From Benincasa hispida (lineage: Eukaryota; Streptophyta; Magnoliopsida; Cucurbitales; Cucurbitaceae): a stretch of DNA of 64,000 nt. Below, piece by piece: positions 11,212-23,650 of this stretch (its first letter is position 1; every line of letters begins with the position of its first letter). The notes below the pieces were generated by a model, which ran no database searches, had not been told where the DNA came from, and saw only the letters and a program-made list of their open reading frames with translations. Both the position numbers and the translations under genes were made by a program. Location: the NCBI RefSeq assembly GCF_009727055.1, contig NC_052350.1:26476437-26540436 (forward strand), written 5' to 3'.

Positions 11212-13018
11212 TGTTGGGTTTTATGTTCCAAAACTCGTGGTATGTAAATAATGGAGCTTATTCTGAAAATTCAATAAAGGTGTTATTGAATAGATTTATT
11301 ACTTGAATAGAAATCCAATAAACCTAAAAGTTCCTTGACTATTGGATGAGTACTTGAACTTTATGTGGAGACATAAAGGTGGATCAGGTTCGAGTAAATT
11401 GTCAAAATGATCTATAGTACATGGATAAGGTTGGGTACCTTATTCTGGTAACACTATTGGATACGGCCTACTCTGTAGTTGTTACAAGGAGTTGTAAAGT
11501 GCTACAAACGAAGTGATCCTAATTCGTTCATGTTGGACATGAGGAGTGAGAGTGTCCTTGTGCAAAAGAGTTTGTACAAGATCAGACCAAGAAATGAGTT
11601 ATTCTTACTTTATAATGCTGTTTACTGTTTAAGACTGAATATTTCAAAGCGATGACCTAGGTAACTTAACCTTAATCCTGAGCTAACTATGAACTCCTAT
11701 TTATCTGGGATTACCCTTATATTTGCATAGGTGAGGGTTGGCTCAACAGCGCCGGCTCAATATGACTGTCATTTCAGGGGTAAGACCGGATAGATAGCTG
11801 GGGACATAGAGTGCAAGAGGGAATTCACTCCTACCCGCTTTAGGGATAGTAGAGAGGTTTTTCCCTTAAGTGATGATTCTGGTTGAACAAGGGATCCCGT
11901 CCTCTCATTTGGCATGAGAGGGACTCGGTTTGTGATTGGATCACAAAACAATTGTTTATTAGGGGATCAGTGGAGACTTAAGGAACAAGAGGTAATTTCG
12001 TGGGTAGAGATTTAAGTTAGTTGTTATTGCGAACAACCTGTGAAGGGTTAACTTACTAATCATGGTTATATCGAGTGGACATAATATATCTACAGTGAAG
12101 GAAGTTCAACTATGGGCTTTAGTGGAGTACCAATTAGTTAACAAATGGGGGTTAGATCGGTCTAATGAGTTTAGCCGATTAATCTCGGATCGTTGGAGCC
12201 CATGATCTGTAGGTCCATGAAGTCACCCTACTAGCTCGGAAATGGATTAGCTCTAGAGTAGTGTGATAAGTTAGTTTGAAATGTTCAAATTAGAATCAAA
12301 CGGAAATTGGAGAAAATATATTTAAATATATGAAGATGAATTTATGTAAAAACTAATTTAATATTAGGTATTAAATTAATTAAAATTATTTAAATTGTTT
12401 AAATAATTATTTATTAATTTTATTAGAAAATTAATTTGTAAAATTAATAAATTTTGATTTTAGAAATAAAATATGATTTTAAAATCAAAATGGATTTTGG
12501 AAATTGAAAATTACACAAAACTTGAAAATGGGTTTTTCAAAGTTCATCTTCAAGTAGCTTACAAGGAACTCACTTTCTCCTTTGGTTTACTCCAAACATG
12601 AGCTGCATCCCATGCAACACATCTCTTTGCATGATAGTCTGCAATATATTGAAGAGATTGGAGTGAAGAATAGAAAGAGAACCGACTGAATTTTTGCTGA
12701 AAAAATCGATTGAAGAAGGTGTTCTTCAATGGGTTGGTTCAGTGAGCTTTCTCCATATTCCCTTTGATTTCAGCTTATTTTGAGTCCCACAACTCAATCT
12801 AGAGTACTAAAAGGATAGTAGGAAAGATCTTGTGGTGGTCTATATAAGGATTCGGAGGATTTTGCAGTTAGAAATGGAGATTTCGTTGGTTCGGCCAAGG
12901 TATGTTCTTGGAACCCATTAAACTCTATTTTTAGCATGTTTCTTTTCAACCAAAATTAATGAATTAGAATGCTTGTGGATCCTTATTTCTTCCACTACGT
13001 GATGGTGTTGATCCAACG
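11212..13018 (+). mobile_element. Solo copia-type LTR, 1807 bp, perfect target duplication
   Basis: It begins TGTTGGGTTTTATG and ends GTTGATCCAACG (final CA decayed to CG). GTTAA flanks it at 11207-11211 and 13019-13023. It is homologous along its length to 3165-4962 and, in inverse orientation, to 16825-18122 and 48504-50505. No coding frame is supported. Confidence 0.8.
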
Positions 13019-13023
13019 GTTAA

Positions 13024-14320
13024 TTCCCTAAACACCCCTGGTTTCAAAGTGGACAATCGACTTACTTTTCCTGTGGTTATAATTATGTATTTATAGAAGT
13101 AGTTAACCTAGGTTGTCCCTATTAAGCTTTGAAATTGTTTTAAGATATATCTCATCTCTCTAGGTTGAGAGGTGTGCCCTATTTCGCATTTTGTTAGGGT
13201 CAACCTTGAGCCGAGGGCGAACACCTTCCCCCTATACCAATTTTGGTTTTAAGGTGATGTTTTGGGTCAGGACATGTGCAAGACATGTCCCATTAGCTAT
13301 TTTGCACATTGATTTGGGTCTTGACCTGAGCCAACCCTCTCTCCTGGACCCAAAACATACCTAGGTGTTATTTTTGTCCCAAACTTGTTATTTTCTTGGC
13401 ATTGTTGTTCCTATTTGTTAGTGAAATTTTAATTTTAAATGAGAAAAAAAAGACCTTTTGAGAATACCACATTGCTAAGTTTAACAAGTAGAACCTCCTT
13501 TATAAACCCTCACCTTGAGTTATGGGTTTAGGCTCCAAAGGGTACCCATGTTTTAAAGGAGGTGAAGAGATAGATAAATGTGGGTATAATAATTTTTTTT
13601 ATTATTTTTTATTATTTAAAAATAAATAGAATGGAAATTTTTCTTCAATCTTCTCGTGTGCACTTTTTACGCATGGTCCTCGCACATGTTCCACGATTGC
13701 ATGTATTCTTCTCCCTCTCGTTTTTCGTTACCATTGGCTTTCAAGGCCTATAAAATGCACCCACTTTCATCAGTTTACACACCAAGAAACAATTCACCAG
13801 TCTCCTTTTCTCTTCCATTTTTCTATTTTTTTACGTGTTCAATTTTCTGAGCATATCAGTCTTGAATAATGTGAGTTTCTTCCTACGTTCAGTGTAGTTC
13901 CGTTTGAGACAGTGTTTTTGGACTATTTTATCATGAGGATGGTGTGGCCATTGTTGAACTGCTTGCACAAGGGGCAGAGCCGCAAAACATCTTAAAGAGA
14001 GTGAGCTCCGCGACTAAGCCAGTAACAGTTTTCTATTTTTGCAAGTTCTATTCCGATGTCTAACGTCGTTTGATCGTACTTGTTTTTTCTCCAATGGAGG
14101 TTGCCGTTCCAACAATTTTAAGATGTCTGTTCATCTATCGCTTTTGTGATGGCCCTTTCTCAAAACGATATTATGTCTTCACACCATCAAGAAAATTGCT
14201 AACGTCTTCACTACGGAGAAGGCAACTATCCCAATGGAAGATCCGACCAAAAACAAATCAGAGATGTAGCTGCTTGGGAAGAAAAAGATTTTTTATGCAA
14301 AAAAAATTATTTTAAATGGT
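13024..14320 (+). mobile_element. Probable 5' LTR and leader of a decayed copia element
   Basis: The sequence precedes the gag-like frame at 14321. A TATA-like CCTATAAAATGCACCC lies near 13748, followed by a pyrimidine-rich transcript-start-like region and a GAGAGTGAGCTCCGCGAC run near 13998. This fits the promoter half of an LTR, but I cannot find a matching second LTR or a clear primer site. The open frames at 13656-13850 and 14070-14315 have no recognisable domain. Confidence 0.35.
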
Positions 14321-16824
14321 TTGATTGACAATTTGTATGATTATTATAATACAATGAAGACAGCAAAAGAAACATGTGATGCCCTGCAGAAAAAATACGA
14401 CACTGAGGAGGTCGGTTCAAAAAGGTATGTCATCAACCATTACTTGAAGTTCCAAATGATGGATGACAAGTCTATGGAGGTCCATTCTCATGAATTACAA
14501 AAGATAGTCCACAAAATTATAAGCGAAGGTATGCCCCTGAATGAGAAATTTTAAGTTGCTATCATTGTTGACAAATTACCTGTGTTATGGAAGGACTTTG
14601 AATATCTTAAGGCATAATACCAAGGAGTTCTCCTTGGAGAGTTTGATCACCTGCCTGAGGATTGAAGAGGAAGCCCAGAAGCAGGACCAGAGGGAGGAGG
14701 TAAACATTGTATCGAGAAAGCCCACCTCAGCTGTTGTGAAACCTAACCAAAAGCAAAAAAAAACCAAGATGAAAGGTCAGAACCGTGGATCCAAAAATCA
14801 GAACAATCAGAAGAAATAGAAACCACCCTAAGGAGAAACGGTACAATTTCTATGCTATAGCTGCGACAAACTTGAACATATGGCCAAGTGTAGGAATAGG
14901 CGTCATCCTGCAGAGTAGAAGAACATGACAGAAGAGTCGTTGGTAGCCATGATCACATAAATAAATGTGACCGGTGGCTCTGTAGGGTGGCTGATAGACA
15001 CTGGCACTAGACGCCATATCTGTCATGGCCTTAGTCTCTTTAAATCTTATACTAAAACTAAGGATAAAAACATATTATTTAGGGATCACCACTCAACGAA
15101 ATTTCTTGGAATCGGTGAGGTGGAGCTAAAATTTACCTCTAGGAAGACTCTCACTTTGAAGGAAGTCTTGCACACTCTGGAGATAAGAAAGAATCTGGTC
15201 TCGGGTTATCTCCTGGACATGACCAGCTTCACTCAGACAATAGGGACAAATTTATATACCCTCACTAAGAATAATGTATTCATAGGGAAGGATTATGCAA
15301 TTGATGGCATGTTCAAATTAAATCTAGACTTGAATAAAATGAAATCTTCTGTTTATATGTTGTGTTCATTTAATGTTTGACATGTTAGATTTTGTCGTGA
15401 TAATAAAAGATTAATTAGTAACATGATTAGGTTAAAAATGATTACTAAGTTATCTATGAACGAATTTGATAAATGTGAACATTGTAGTCAGGCTAAAATA
15501 ACTAAGACTTCGCATAAATCTATACGTAGGGAATTTGAGCCTCTAGATTTACTTCATTCTGACTTATGTGAATTTGATGGTGTCTTGACTAGGAATAGTA
15601 AAATATACTTTTATCACTTTTATTATAACTGTTCGGATTTCACGTTCATATATTTGCTGAAAAATAAAAGTGATGCTTTTGATGCCTTTAAAATTTTTGT
15701 GACTGAAGTAGAAAACCATTTTAATCGAAAGGTTCAGAGACTTCTTAGTGATTGGGGAACTGAGTACGACTCATATAGTTTTAACGAATTCTATAACTCA
15801 CATGGAATAATACATGAAAAGACTGCACCTATTCTTCTGAAATGAACGAAAAAGCAAAAGAAAAAAATATAACTCTATCTGAACTAGTAGTTGCTATTTT
15901 GCTTAATTTAGAAGCTACATCTTATTGGTGGGGTCAAATTATCCTTATTTTGTGTTATATCATAAATAGAATACTAAAATCTAAAAACCAACTTTACCCT
16001 ACGAAGTCCTTAAGAATAAGAAACCTAGCCTGTCATACTTTAGAACTTGGGGGTGTCTAGCCTTTGTAAGAATACCAGACCCTAAAAAAAGAAAGCTTGC
16101 TAGTAGAGCATATGAGTCTGTCTTTATAGGTTATGTCATAAATAGTAAGGCCTATAGGTTCTATGACCTTAAGTGATCATTGAGTCAAATGATGCCAATT
16201 TCTTTAAGGATAGATTTTCTTTTAAATCTAGGAATAGTATGAGCTAGAGTTCTAGTAGCCTACCATCTATTAGAAGCCTGACCCTTAATGAAGAAACTGA
16301 CGCAGAGCTTAGGAAAAGTAAAAGAACTAGAACTGTCAAGGACTTTGGAAATGACTTCCAGACCTATAACGTAGGAAAAAGATCCTAAAGACCTAAAAGA
16401 AGCCTTGTTCTCTGTAGATGCCAACCTATAGCATGAAGCTATAAATGATAAAATGGACTCTCTTTAGTCAAATAGGACTTGACATTTGGTAAACCTACCC
16501 CCTATTTGCAAAGCAATAGGTTGCAAATAGATCCTGAGGAAGAAACTCAAACTTGATGGAACAATTGACCAAGTTAAAACCAAACTTGTAGCTAAGGTTT
16601 TCAGACTAAGAGAAAATATAGATTTCTTTGACACTTTCTCCCATGTGACTAGGATCACCTCAATCCATGTGTTGTTTTCTCTAGCTGTCCTAAATAACCT
16701 TTTAGTTCATCAGATGGATGTAAAGACTACAACCCTGAATGGTGAACTTGAAGAAGAGATTTACATGGAACAACCTTCAGGCTTCGTAGTCCATGGTCAA
16801 GAGAACAAGGTTTATAAGTCTTGG
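14321..16824 (+). pseudogene. Decayed Ty1/copia Gag-Pol
   Basis: Successive frames recall copia Gag-Pol order. A UBN2-type gag lies at 14321-14819. A zinc knuckle (CYSCDKLEHMAKC, one residue short of CX2CX4HX4C) lies near 14852. Protease WLIDTGTRRHIC starts near 14987. The integrase zinc region and core (HSDLCEFDG, then SDWGTEYDS) lie at 15384-15845, and the RT start (LVHQMDVKTTTLNG, YMEQPSGF) near 16700-16820. Stops and frame changes separate the pieces (for example near 14553, 14817, 15378, 15843). It ends abruptly at 16824, where an LTR is inserted. The catalytic YxDD part of RT and RNase H are absent here. Confidence 0.8.
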
Positions 16825-18122
16825 TGTTAACAATCAACAAGCGGAAGCAATTTGGACCTTAAGCACTCTAATTCCATCAATTTTAGCAATCAAGCAAGCA
16901 TGTTCAGAACAAAGAGATAGGGTTTCAAGATATTACCTTTGAAGAACTCTTCAATCCTTCGGTTTCAGCTTGAATCTTCACTGCAAATGCTTGTAGACCA
17001 CCACTTGATCTTCCCTACTATTCTTTAGGATCTTAGATTGGATTGTGGGTCAAAATGAGATACAATTAAAGGGAATTTTGGAATTTTCAGATTGAGTGTC
17101 AAGATCTAGAGAGAACCCTTCTCCCTCAATTTTCTAAAATTGCATGTCCGTCACAACAGCTGAAGTTCAATTAGTTTCGATCTCCTTCTCAAGCAACCTT
17201 CTTTCACGAGGAAATGACACTAAAACCACTTTCAAGAAGTGGATTTGTATGGTATAAGGTAAAGTGGAAGAAGAGGGAAAACCCACTTATTCTAATTTTT
17301 AATTTTAAATGAATTTTAACATAAAATTCAAATCAATTTAATTTGAAATCAAATTTCAATTTTTTTTAAATAATTACATAAAATATTAATTAAAAAATTA
17401 ATATTCTAAATTAATTTTAAATAAATTAATTCTAATAATTAATTAAATAATTTAATTAATTAAAACAATTTAATATCCAATATTAAATTATTAAACCACC
17501 AATTCCACAAGCATGGATTTTTGTTCATGTAATTAGTATTTAAATCATGTTTAAATATTATCCAATTATCCAATTCCGTTTAATTCAATAATTAAATATT
17601 TAATTATATCGTATATAATTATTGATTCACTTAATTCGAATTTGAACGTTTCAAATTCTCTTACCACGCTATTCTAAAGTTTAGTCTGTTTGTGAGCTAG
17701 TAGGGTGATCTAATGGACCTACAGATCATGAACTCCAACGATATGAGATTAACTAACTAAATTCTTTAAATTGAATTAATCAACATTCTTAACTGTCGGG
17801 TCACTCAACTAAAGCCTAATAGCTGCACTCTTCTCATTGTAGATATATTTTTATCCACTTGATTTAACCATAATCAGTAAGTCAACCCTTCACTGGTTGT
17901 TTGTAATAACGGTTGGGTCAAAAGCTTTTACCCCCAAGATTACATCTTGCTCCTCTGATCCTCTAATAAATAATTGGTTTGTGATCCAATCACCAAATCA
18001 AGTCATTCTCAGGCCAGTGAGAAGGTGAGGCCCCTTGTTCAAGACCTGGAATCATCACTTAAGGGAACAACCTATCTACTATCACTAAAAGCGGGTAGGA
18101 GTGAATTCCGTCTTGCACCCTC
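16825..18122 (-). mobile_element. Truncated copia-type LTR inserted in pol
   Basis: It begins TGTTAACAATCAAC immediately after the RT fragment. On the minus strand it is the 3' two thirds of the LTR class seen at 11212-13018: same GGATCTTAGATTGGATTGTG-like block, AT-rich middle, and GGGTAGGAGTGAATTCC block near 18090. Homology stops near 18122, so the LTR start is missing. Confidence 0.65.
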
Positions 18123-18299
18123 TTTGGTTAATGAACTTCCATAAAAGTAAGAATTTAATCTCTTAACTTTAGTTTGTAATGGTTGAATCTTTGTACTTTT
18201 AAATTTTGTAGCAATTTAGTCTCTAAATATTAATCATGATCAATTTAGTCATTGCACTTTACAATTTATAACTATCTAATCCTTATTGTGGAAAGAGAA

Positions 18300-18545
18300 A
18301 TTTTCACGAATAGAAAAATATCAAACTATTTACAAAAATAGAAAAAAAGGGGGAAAAAAATATTGTTAGACACTAATATACTTTTATCTGCGTCTATCAC
18401 ATAGTATCAATGATAGACTTCTATTAGTTTCTATCACTGATAGACACTAATAGACTTCTATCAAGTGTTATTAACCTTTATCAAAGAAGATTAAATTCGC
18501 TATTTTGCATAAATAGTTTTTTTTTATTTTTCTATTTTTTAAAAT
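18300..18545. mobile_element. MITE-like element with GATAGAC repeats
   Basis: The ends are inverted: GAATAGAAAAATATCAAACT near 18308 against an ATAGTTTTTTTTTATTTTTCTA run near 18510-18535. The middle holds several TCTATCACTGATAGACAC words, themselves palindromic. No coding frame. I take it to be a non-autonomous DNA transposon; superfamily not assigned. The bases 18123-18299 hold no gene. Confidence 0.45.
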
Positions 18546-19089
18546 TCCTTTGTGAAAAATACTTTATCCTTTAATTTTTCCAACTTTTTTGGGGTTTTCA
18601 TGCTAAATTTTAGAATAATGTTCAAACTAATGAAATTGAAAGTTGATAAGAATAATACCTTTTTGGTCTCTAGGTTTTGGATCTAGTTTCTTTTTTGTCC
18701 CTAATTCTAAAATGTTACAAATTTGGTCCTTAAAGGAGTTTTATTTCATACATTTTAGTCCCTTAATTTCAAAATGTTACAATTTTACCCTTAAGATTTG
18801 AGTTTTGTTTCAATCTGGTCCATGAATTTTAGGAGTTTACATTTTTAACCTCAAATTTTTATTAAATGCTCATTTCCAACCATTGACATCAATTTTCTAT
18901 TAATTGCAAATAATTATGAAGTGAAATTTTGAATTTAATTTTAAAAATGATAAAAGTTATGAGTGTTCGCACGAGATTTCAATAGAAATTTATTTCATGG
19001 AACTTGAAATTTGTATTTGTATTAATTTTGTGGAAAGTGAATACAATTTCTAATACATAATATTTTTATGCTTTCAAAATAAACTATAG

Positions 19090-19385
19090 TCTTTAAGCTT
19101 GTTGATCTTCTTGGATGATCGGCTTTTGGGCTTGTTGATCTTCTTGGATGATCGGCCTTTGGGCTTGTTGATCTTCTTGGATGATCGGCCTTTAGGCTTG
19201 TTGATTTTCTTGGATGATCGACCCTGGGCTTGTTCATCTTCTTGGATGATCGACCTTTGGGTTTGTTGATCTTCTTAGATGATCGACCTTGGCTTGTTGA
19301 TCTTCTTGGATGATCGACCTTTTGGCTTGTTTATCTTCTTGGACAATCGGCCTTTGCGCTTGTTGATCTTCTTGGAGGATTAGTG
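19090..19385. repeat. 33-bp minisatellite, about eight copies
   Basis: The unit CTTGTTGATCTTCTTGGATG plus ATCGGCCTTTGGG is repeated with small changes. Because the unit is 11 codons long, the minus strand stays open and reads a repeating DHPRRSTSPKA peptide at 19022-19237. I see no other sign that it is a gene. Confidence 0.75.
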
Positions 19386-19592
19386 TTCACACGAGGCTTC
19401 CGGAGAAACTTGTTTCGTGGAGTTGAACTTAAGTTGGTGTTGATGTTGATGTTGGTTTGATGTGATATGGTTCGATCTCTAGTACTTGATCCTTTGATTC
19501 TATCTCGGTTGAATGCATATGCTTGATGTTTAGAAGCAAGGCGTGTGGATGTTCTTAAACTTCGAGTCTTGGAAGAATGTTTGTATCTTCAA

Positions 19593-19765
19593 AGGACTTC
19601 AGTCTTCAAGCGTGGTCAAAATGCTTGTTTCTTCAAAAGACTTCAGTCTTCAGAATGCTTGTATCTCCAAATGATTTCAGTCTTCAGAATGCTTGTATCT
19701 CTAAAGGATTTTAGTCTTCAGAATGCTTGTATCTCCAAAGGACTCCAGTCTTCAAGCGTGGTCAG
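19593..19765. repeat. About 34-bp minisatellite, four to five copies
   Basis: The core CAGTCTTCAGAATGCTTGTA repeats with a TCTCCAAAGGA-type spacer. It gives the plus-strand open frame at 19545-19790 its repetitive look. Nothing marks it as a gene. Confidence 0.7.
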
Positions 19766-20736
19766 CTTCAAGAGTCAAGGAGTCTTCTGATTGTAGAGAA
19801 TTTCCTATAAGCTCTCTAGAGTATAGATTTGCTGACCTCTCCAAATGAGGAAAGCTTCTCTATTTATAGAGTTAACAGGTGGACTTGGGCTTAGTTGATC
19901 CATGGGCAAATAATAATATCAAATTGGGTCAAATTAATCTTATCTGATTCAGTGGTCATGATAAAACCACGTCATCGAAATTTTTCTTCAACTTCAGGAC
20001 ATATGTCAACTTCTAATTGAGCCCAAATTTAATGATTTGGAATTTCGTCATTAATTTAGTAAATGAGGTGGCAATTTGTGATTGATCCAAAATTTCTCAT
20101 TCAACCGTGAGTAATTAATTATAATGATTTTAATGATTTTTAAATTATTAACATTAATTAAATCTAAAAAAAAAGTGAATGTTTAGTGAAAATCAAAACT
20201 AAAAATATAAATCTTGAAACATATGGATCAAATTAGAGCAAAACTCATATATTAAGAGCAAAATTGTAACATTTTGAAATCTAGGAACTAAATTAAAATG
20301 AAACTCAAAACTTAAAAGAACTAAATAAATAATATTTTGAAATCTAAAAACTAAATAAAAACTATAGACTACCAAAAAGTTATTTTACTCTAGGAATTAA
20401 TACGGTAAAAAATGATAAAGAAAGTAAAAATAGAGCGAGATAATGTGGGGAAAAAAGGGAAAAAAAGTGCTCGATTTTCACGTGAGTTAAAAATCCCTGA
20501 AGAAAAAGAAAAAAGAAAATAAATAAATAAATGATAATAATAATTAAAAAAAAAAAAAAAAAGTAGAAAAAGGTTAGAAGTATTCCATACGCAACCCACC
20601 AGTCAGCTCCAACAAGTCGTTATAAAGTAAGATGAGAGAGTTTTTTGTTTGTTTTAGTCTTTTCGCCTATGTATTTCCATCCCCCATTCCAATTTGGCAG
20701 CCAGAGATTTGCATTCCCTTTTTTAATTTCTCCACT

Positions 20737-20743
20737 TATATAA
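20737..20743 (+). promoter_or_regulatory. Candidate TATA box of the LC8 gene
   Basis: TATATAA lies 86 bases before the ATG at 20829, preceded by a pyrimidine-rich stretch (20712-20733). Spacing suits a short 5' UTR. There is no direct evidence of the transcript start. Confidence 0.4.
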
Positions 20744-20828
20744 TACCATAATAAATAATAATAATCTTCCATATTCACTATAAAGAAATTAAAGAAGCAG
20801 CCGTCAGCCGATACCGATACATAAAACG

Positions 20829-21199
20829 ATGTTGGAAGGGAAGGCCACCGTGAAAGAAACCGACATGTCGGAAAAAATGCAGAGTCACGCCATGGCCTCT
20901 GCCTCTCACGCCCTTGATCTCTTCGACGTCTCCGATTCTCTCTCTCTTGCTGCCCATATCAAGAAGGTACGCCATACGCTACAATAATTATTCATTTCAT
21001 AATTAACTTATTTAATTATTTCATTTTTATTTTTAAAAATTAAAATTAAAATTAGGATTTTGATCGGGCTTACGGAAGTGGTTGGCAATGCGTAGTGGGT
21101 TCCAATTTCGGCTGCTTCTTCACTCATTCCAAGGGGAGTTTCATCTATTTTTCTCTTGAAACTCTCAATTTTCTCATCTTTAAATCCCCTTCTAATTAA
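20829..21199 (+). CDS. Dynein light chain, LC8 type
   Basis: Exons 20829-20966 and 21056-21199, joined in phase 0 across a GT-AG intron, give 93 residues. LC8 is a small dimeric hub protein that binds short linear motifs; plants lack cytoplasmic dynein heavy chains, so its partners there differ from the animal motor. The sequence starts MLEGKATVKETDM, followed by the helix region MASASHALDLFDVSD and the type 1 signature HIKKDFDRAYGSGWQCVVG across the exon junction (residues 43-61). The beta strands SNFGCFFTHSKGSFIYF and FSLETLNFLIFK complete the fold. Length matches plant LC8 proteins (about 90-120). The ATG chosen begins the conserved M-x-E-G-K start; a TATA-like box lies 86 bases upstream. 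It looks intact. Confidence 0.93.
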
Positions 21200-22204
21200 G
21201 TTCTTCTTCAGGGGCACCCTCGTCTTTTCCCTCTTCTTCCCTATTATTTACATCACTACAAACCCTATTGTCACATGTATCTTCTAATTTCCCTTAATTA
21301 TTCTCATTTCTTTCGTAATTCTCTTCATTATTTGAGATATATATGCCCTTTTTCTTAATTGTTATTGCAATTTATATCAAGTTTCCAAAATTAGTTTTTG
21401 TTTTTTATTTCAAAATTTGACATGGTGTTGTTTTAGAAAGTTATTCCAGATTTTGACAACGTCCAAGAATGAAGTTGGACTTGGAATATTTCTAAAAAGT
21501 CAAAAATAAAATAAAAAGGAAGAAGAAAAAGTTTATGCTAGGAATGCCGTTCAGAACATATCCTCTAATTTACCACAAATAAAATTGTTTGTTATATTAA
21601 TAATTTGGCTTCCATCTCTAAGCCGTTGAATTTTATTTTCAATAAATCTTAAATTTAATCTCTCAAAATTATTTTTTTTATTAAAATTAGTTAAATAATG
21701 ATAATAATATAATACAAGAAATATGGTAAAAAAATATTAATACATAACGAAAAGTTTTTTAAATGTAAAAAATAAAAACCAGCAATGAAAATTAAATTTG
21801 AAATTTATTGTAAGTACATAAATTAAAATTAGACAATTGAAAATGCAACAATTAAAAGTGGACAAATTTTAAAAGTATAGCTTGGACAAAAATGATATTT
21901 TAAACCAAATAATTATTGACCAATTTCCGTTCAAATTTGTTCAAATTTATTTCTTTAAATAAAATCTATCACATATACTTATCTTTATGTTCTAATAGCT
22001 TGGATGGAGAATCTTTCTAAGACAATTTAGTATAAAGTCTTACCATATAATACCTAATCACCACTCCCACTTCCTTTTCATTAATTTGTGTATCTCTCAT
22101 TAATTTTTACAAATTTTCCATCAAAGGCATTAAAACCAATTTTCATCTAAGCATAACCATGTTTTTCATTTTAAGGTGAATATGAAGAGTTTTTAATAAA
22201 AAAA

Positions 22205-22330
22205 ATGCAATAACTTTAATTCCATAATAAAAGATCGAATGGTTTATTATAACACACATAAATGCAATAACTTTGAATATTTTCTAATTTCATAATAAAA
22301 GATCAAATGGTTTATTATAACACATATTTT
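22205..22330. repeat. Local direct duplication, about 60 bp
   Basis: AATGCAATAACTTT...TTTATTATAACACA occurs twice in a row with a few changes. Both copies contain ATAATAAAAGATC and GGTTTATTATAACACA. This looks like a recent tandem duplication in AT-rich DNA. Confidence 0.6.
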
Positions 22331-23039
22331 CCATTGCCGATAAATAGTTTGTGCATTTATAAGAGTTTCGTTGGCAAATAAATTTTTCATCTTTTTCTCT
22401 TTTTGGCAATGTATCTGACCCATGACAATGGTAATTATAGGAAAGTGTATGATTCAAAGTACATCTCAATCTTATGGTTTTTTATCGATAATTTTTTTTT
22501 TAATTTTGAATTATGTTGTTGCATTGGATTGTACCAAAAAAATTATATTTGTGCAATTTTTGTTTTTTTGTCAAATAGATTAAAGGTCTCTGATCTTATG
22601 ACTTTATTTTGGCAAATTGAACTTATTTGTAAAAAACATTATCCCATTAATTTTCTTTTTTTAACCGTAAATGTATGAAATATGAATTGATGTAATAAAT
22701 ACAAAATAATAAATAAATAATGATCCATTAGAATAGAAGACATCTTAAATTCTCTCTCTAACTATAGAGTCTGACGCATTTGTTTTTTTGACTTATTAGA
22801 AAGTAGAAAATAATTATTTTTCCTTTGTGGCAAATTTATCATTCATGGTATGTCCCAAATTTTTCCAAATTAATTTATTTTAATTTTGAAAATGTTGCAT
22901 ATCATTGCATTTTCTAAGTCATATAATTAACAAAACGTGATTATGATTTTTTTTTTCAAATAAATTGAAAGCCTCTTTGAATTTTACAACGTTACGTTTA
23001 CATATAGTTTTATGTATTTGTATTTAGAATTTCAAAGAA

Positions 23040-23190
23040 AAAAGGTATCAAAATGAGTCTAACTCAACTAACATATGAGCATACTAGTAACTACGAGGTT
23101 TGTGATTCAAATCTTTTTATCCCAATTCATAATTGACATGTATTTGCTGAAGGTTCAAATTACTATACTCAAACTTTAATTGTGGCTAAA
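23040..23190 (+). mobile_element. Possible tRNA-derived SINE fragment
   Basis: GAGTCTAACTCAACTAAC near 23053 resembles a Pol III A box, and GTGATTCAAATC near 23102 resembles a B box, about 35 bases further on. Both boxes are imperfect. No poly-A tail or target duplication is clear, so this is a weak call. Confidence 0.35.
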
Positions 23191-23384
23191 CTATACTAGA
23201 ACTAACTATTTTTTATAATCAATTATATGAAATATGACAACACTTAGATTTATATTGTAAAATATATGAGTAAATGTTAACGGATACAAAATGTATAACA
23301 TTAAATATAACTCAACATATAGAGAAAAAAAAGAAGAAAAAGAAAACTCTGCCAATAGAGTTTGAGAGAAAATGTGAGGAATAT

Positions 23385-23650
23385 TAGAGAACTTACATCA
23401 GTTCAATAGATGAAATGATATAAAATTGAATAAAAAAAAATTGAATGAAGTTAAAAATAAATATATATTATTTTTCTCAATTTTGATTTCTTGAAAATGG
23501 TTAGGATGGTAAAAAAAATAAAACTCACCTTAATTCAATTTTGAGATGAAATGATGTAAAAATTTAACGAAAAAGGCTTGAATGAAATTAAAAGTAAATA
23601 TGTAGTTTCTTGAAAATAATTTTTATAATAAAAAAGAAAATTTTCTATCG
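23385..23650. repeat. Direct duplication, about 130 bp
   Basis: Two adjacent copies share GATGAAATGATRTAAAA, TTGAATGAARTTAAAARTAAATAT and TTTCTTGAAAATRRTT in the same order. Divergence suggests the duplication is old. Confidence 0.5.

Larger units (their letters stand above)
18650..20392. mobile_element. Long-inverted-repeat DNA element (possible MULE)
   Basis: About 200 bases at the left end (from CCTTTTTGGTCTCTAGG near 18657) are inversely related to about 200 bases at the right end (ending GACTACCAAAAAG near 20378), at a by-eye identity of roughly 60-65%. Both arms repeat a TTTCAAAATGTTACAATTTT word. Related arms occur at 63310-63500 and 63920-64000. The interior holds two minisatellites rather than a transposase. 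Target duplications are not clear. Confidence 0.45.

Noticed and set aside
19090..19765. Regular short repeats that could be taken for a CRISPR array
   Set aside because: Units are head-to-tail with no unique spacers and the window is plant nuclear DNA; these are minisatellites.
22403..22678. 91-residue open frame near the LC8 gene
   Set aside because: Very AT-rich, Phe/Leu/Ile-dominated translation with no domain and no splice context.
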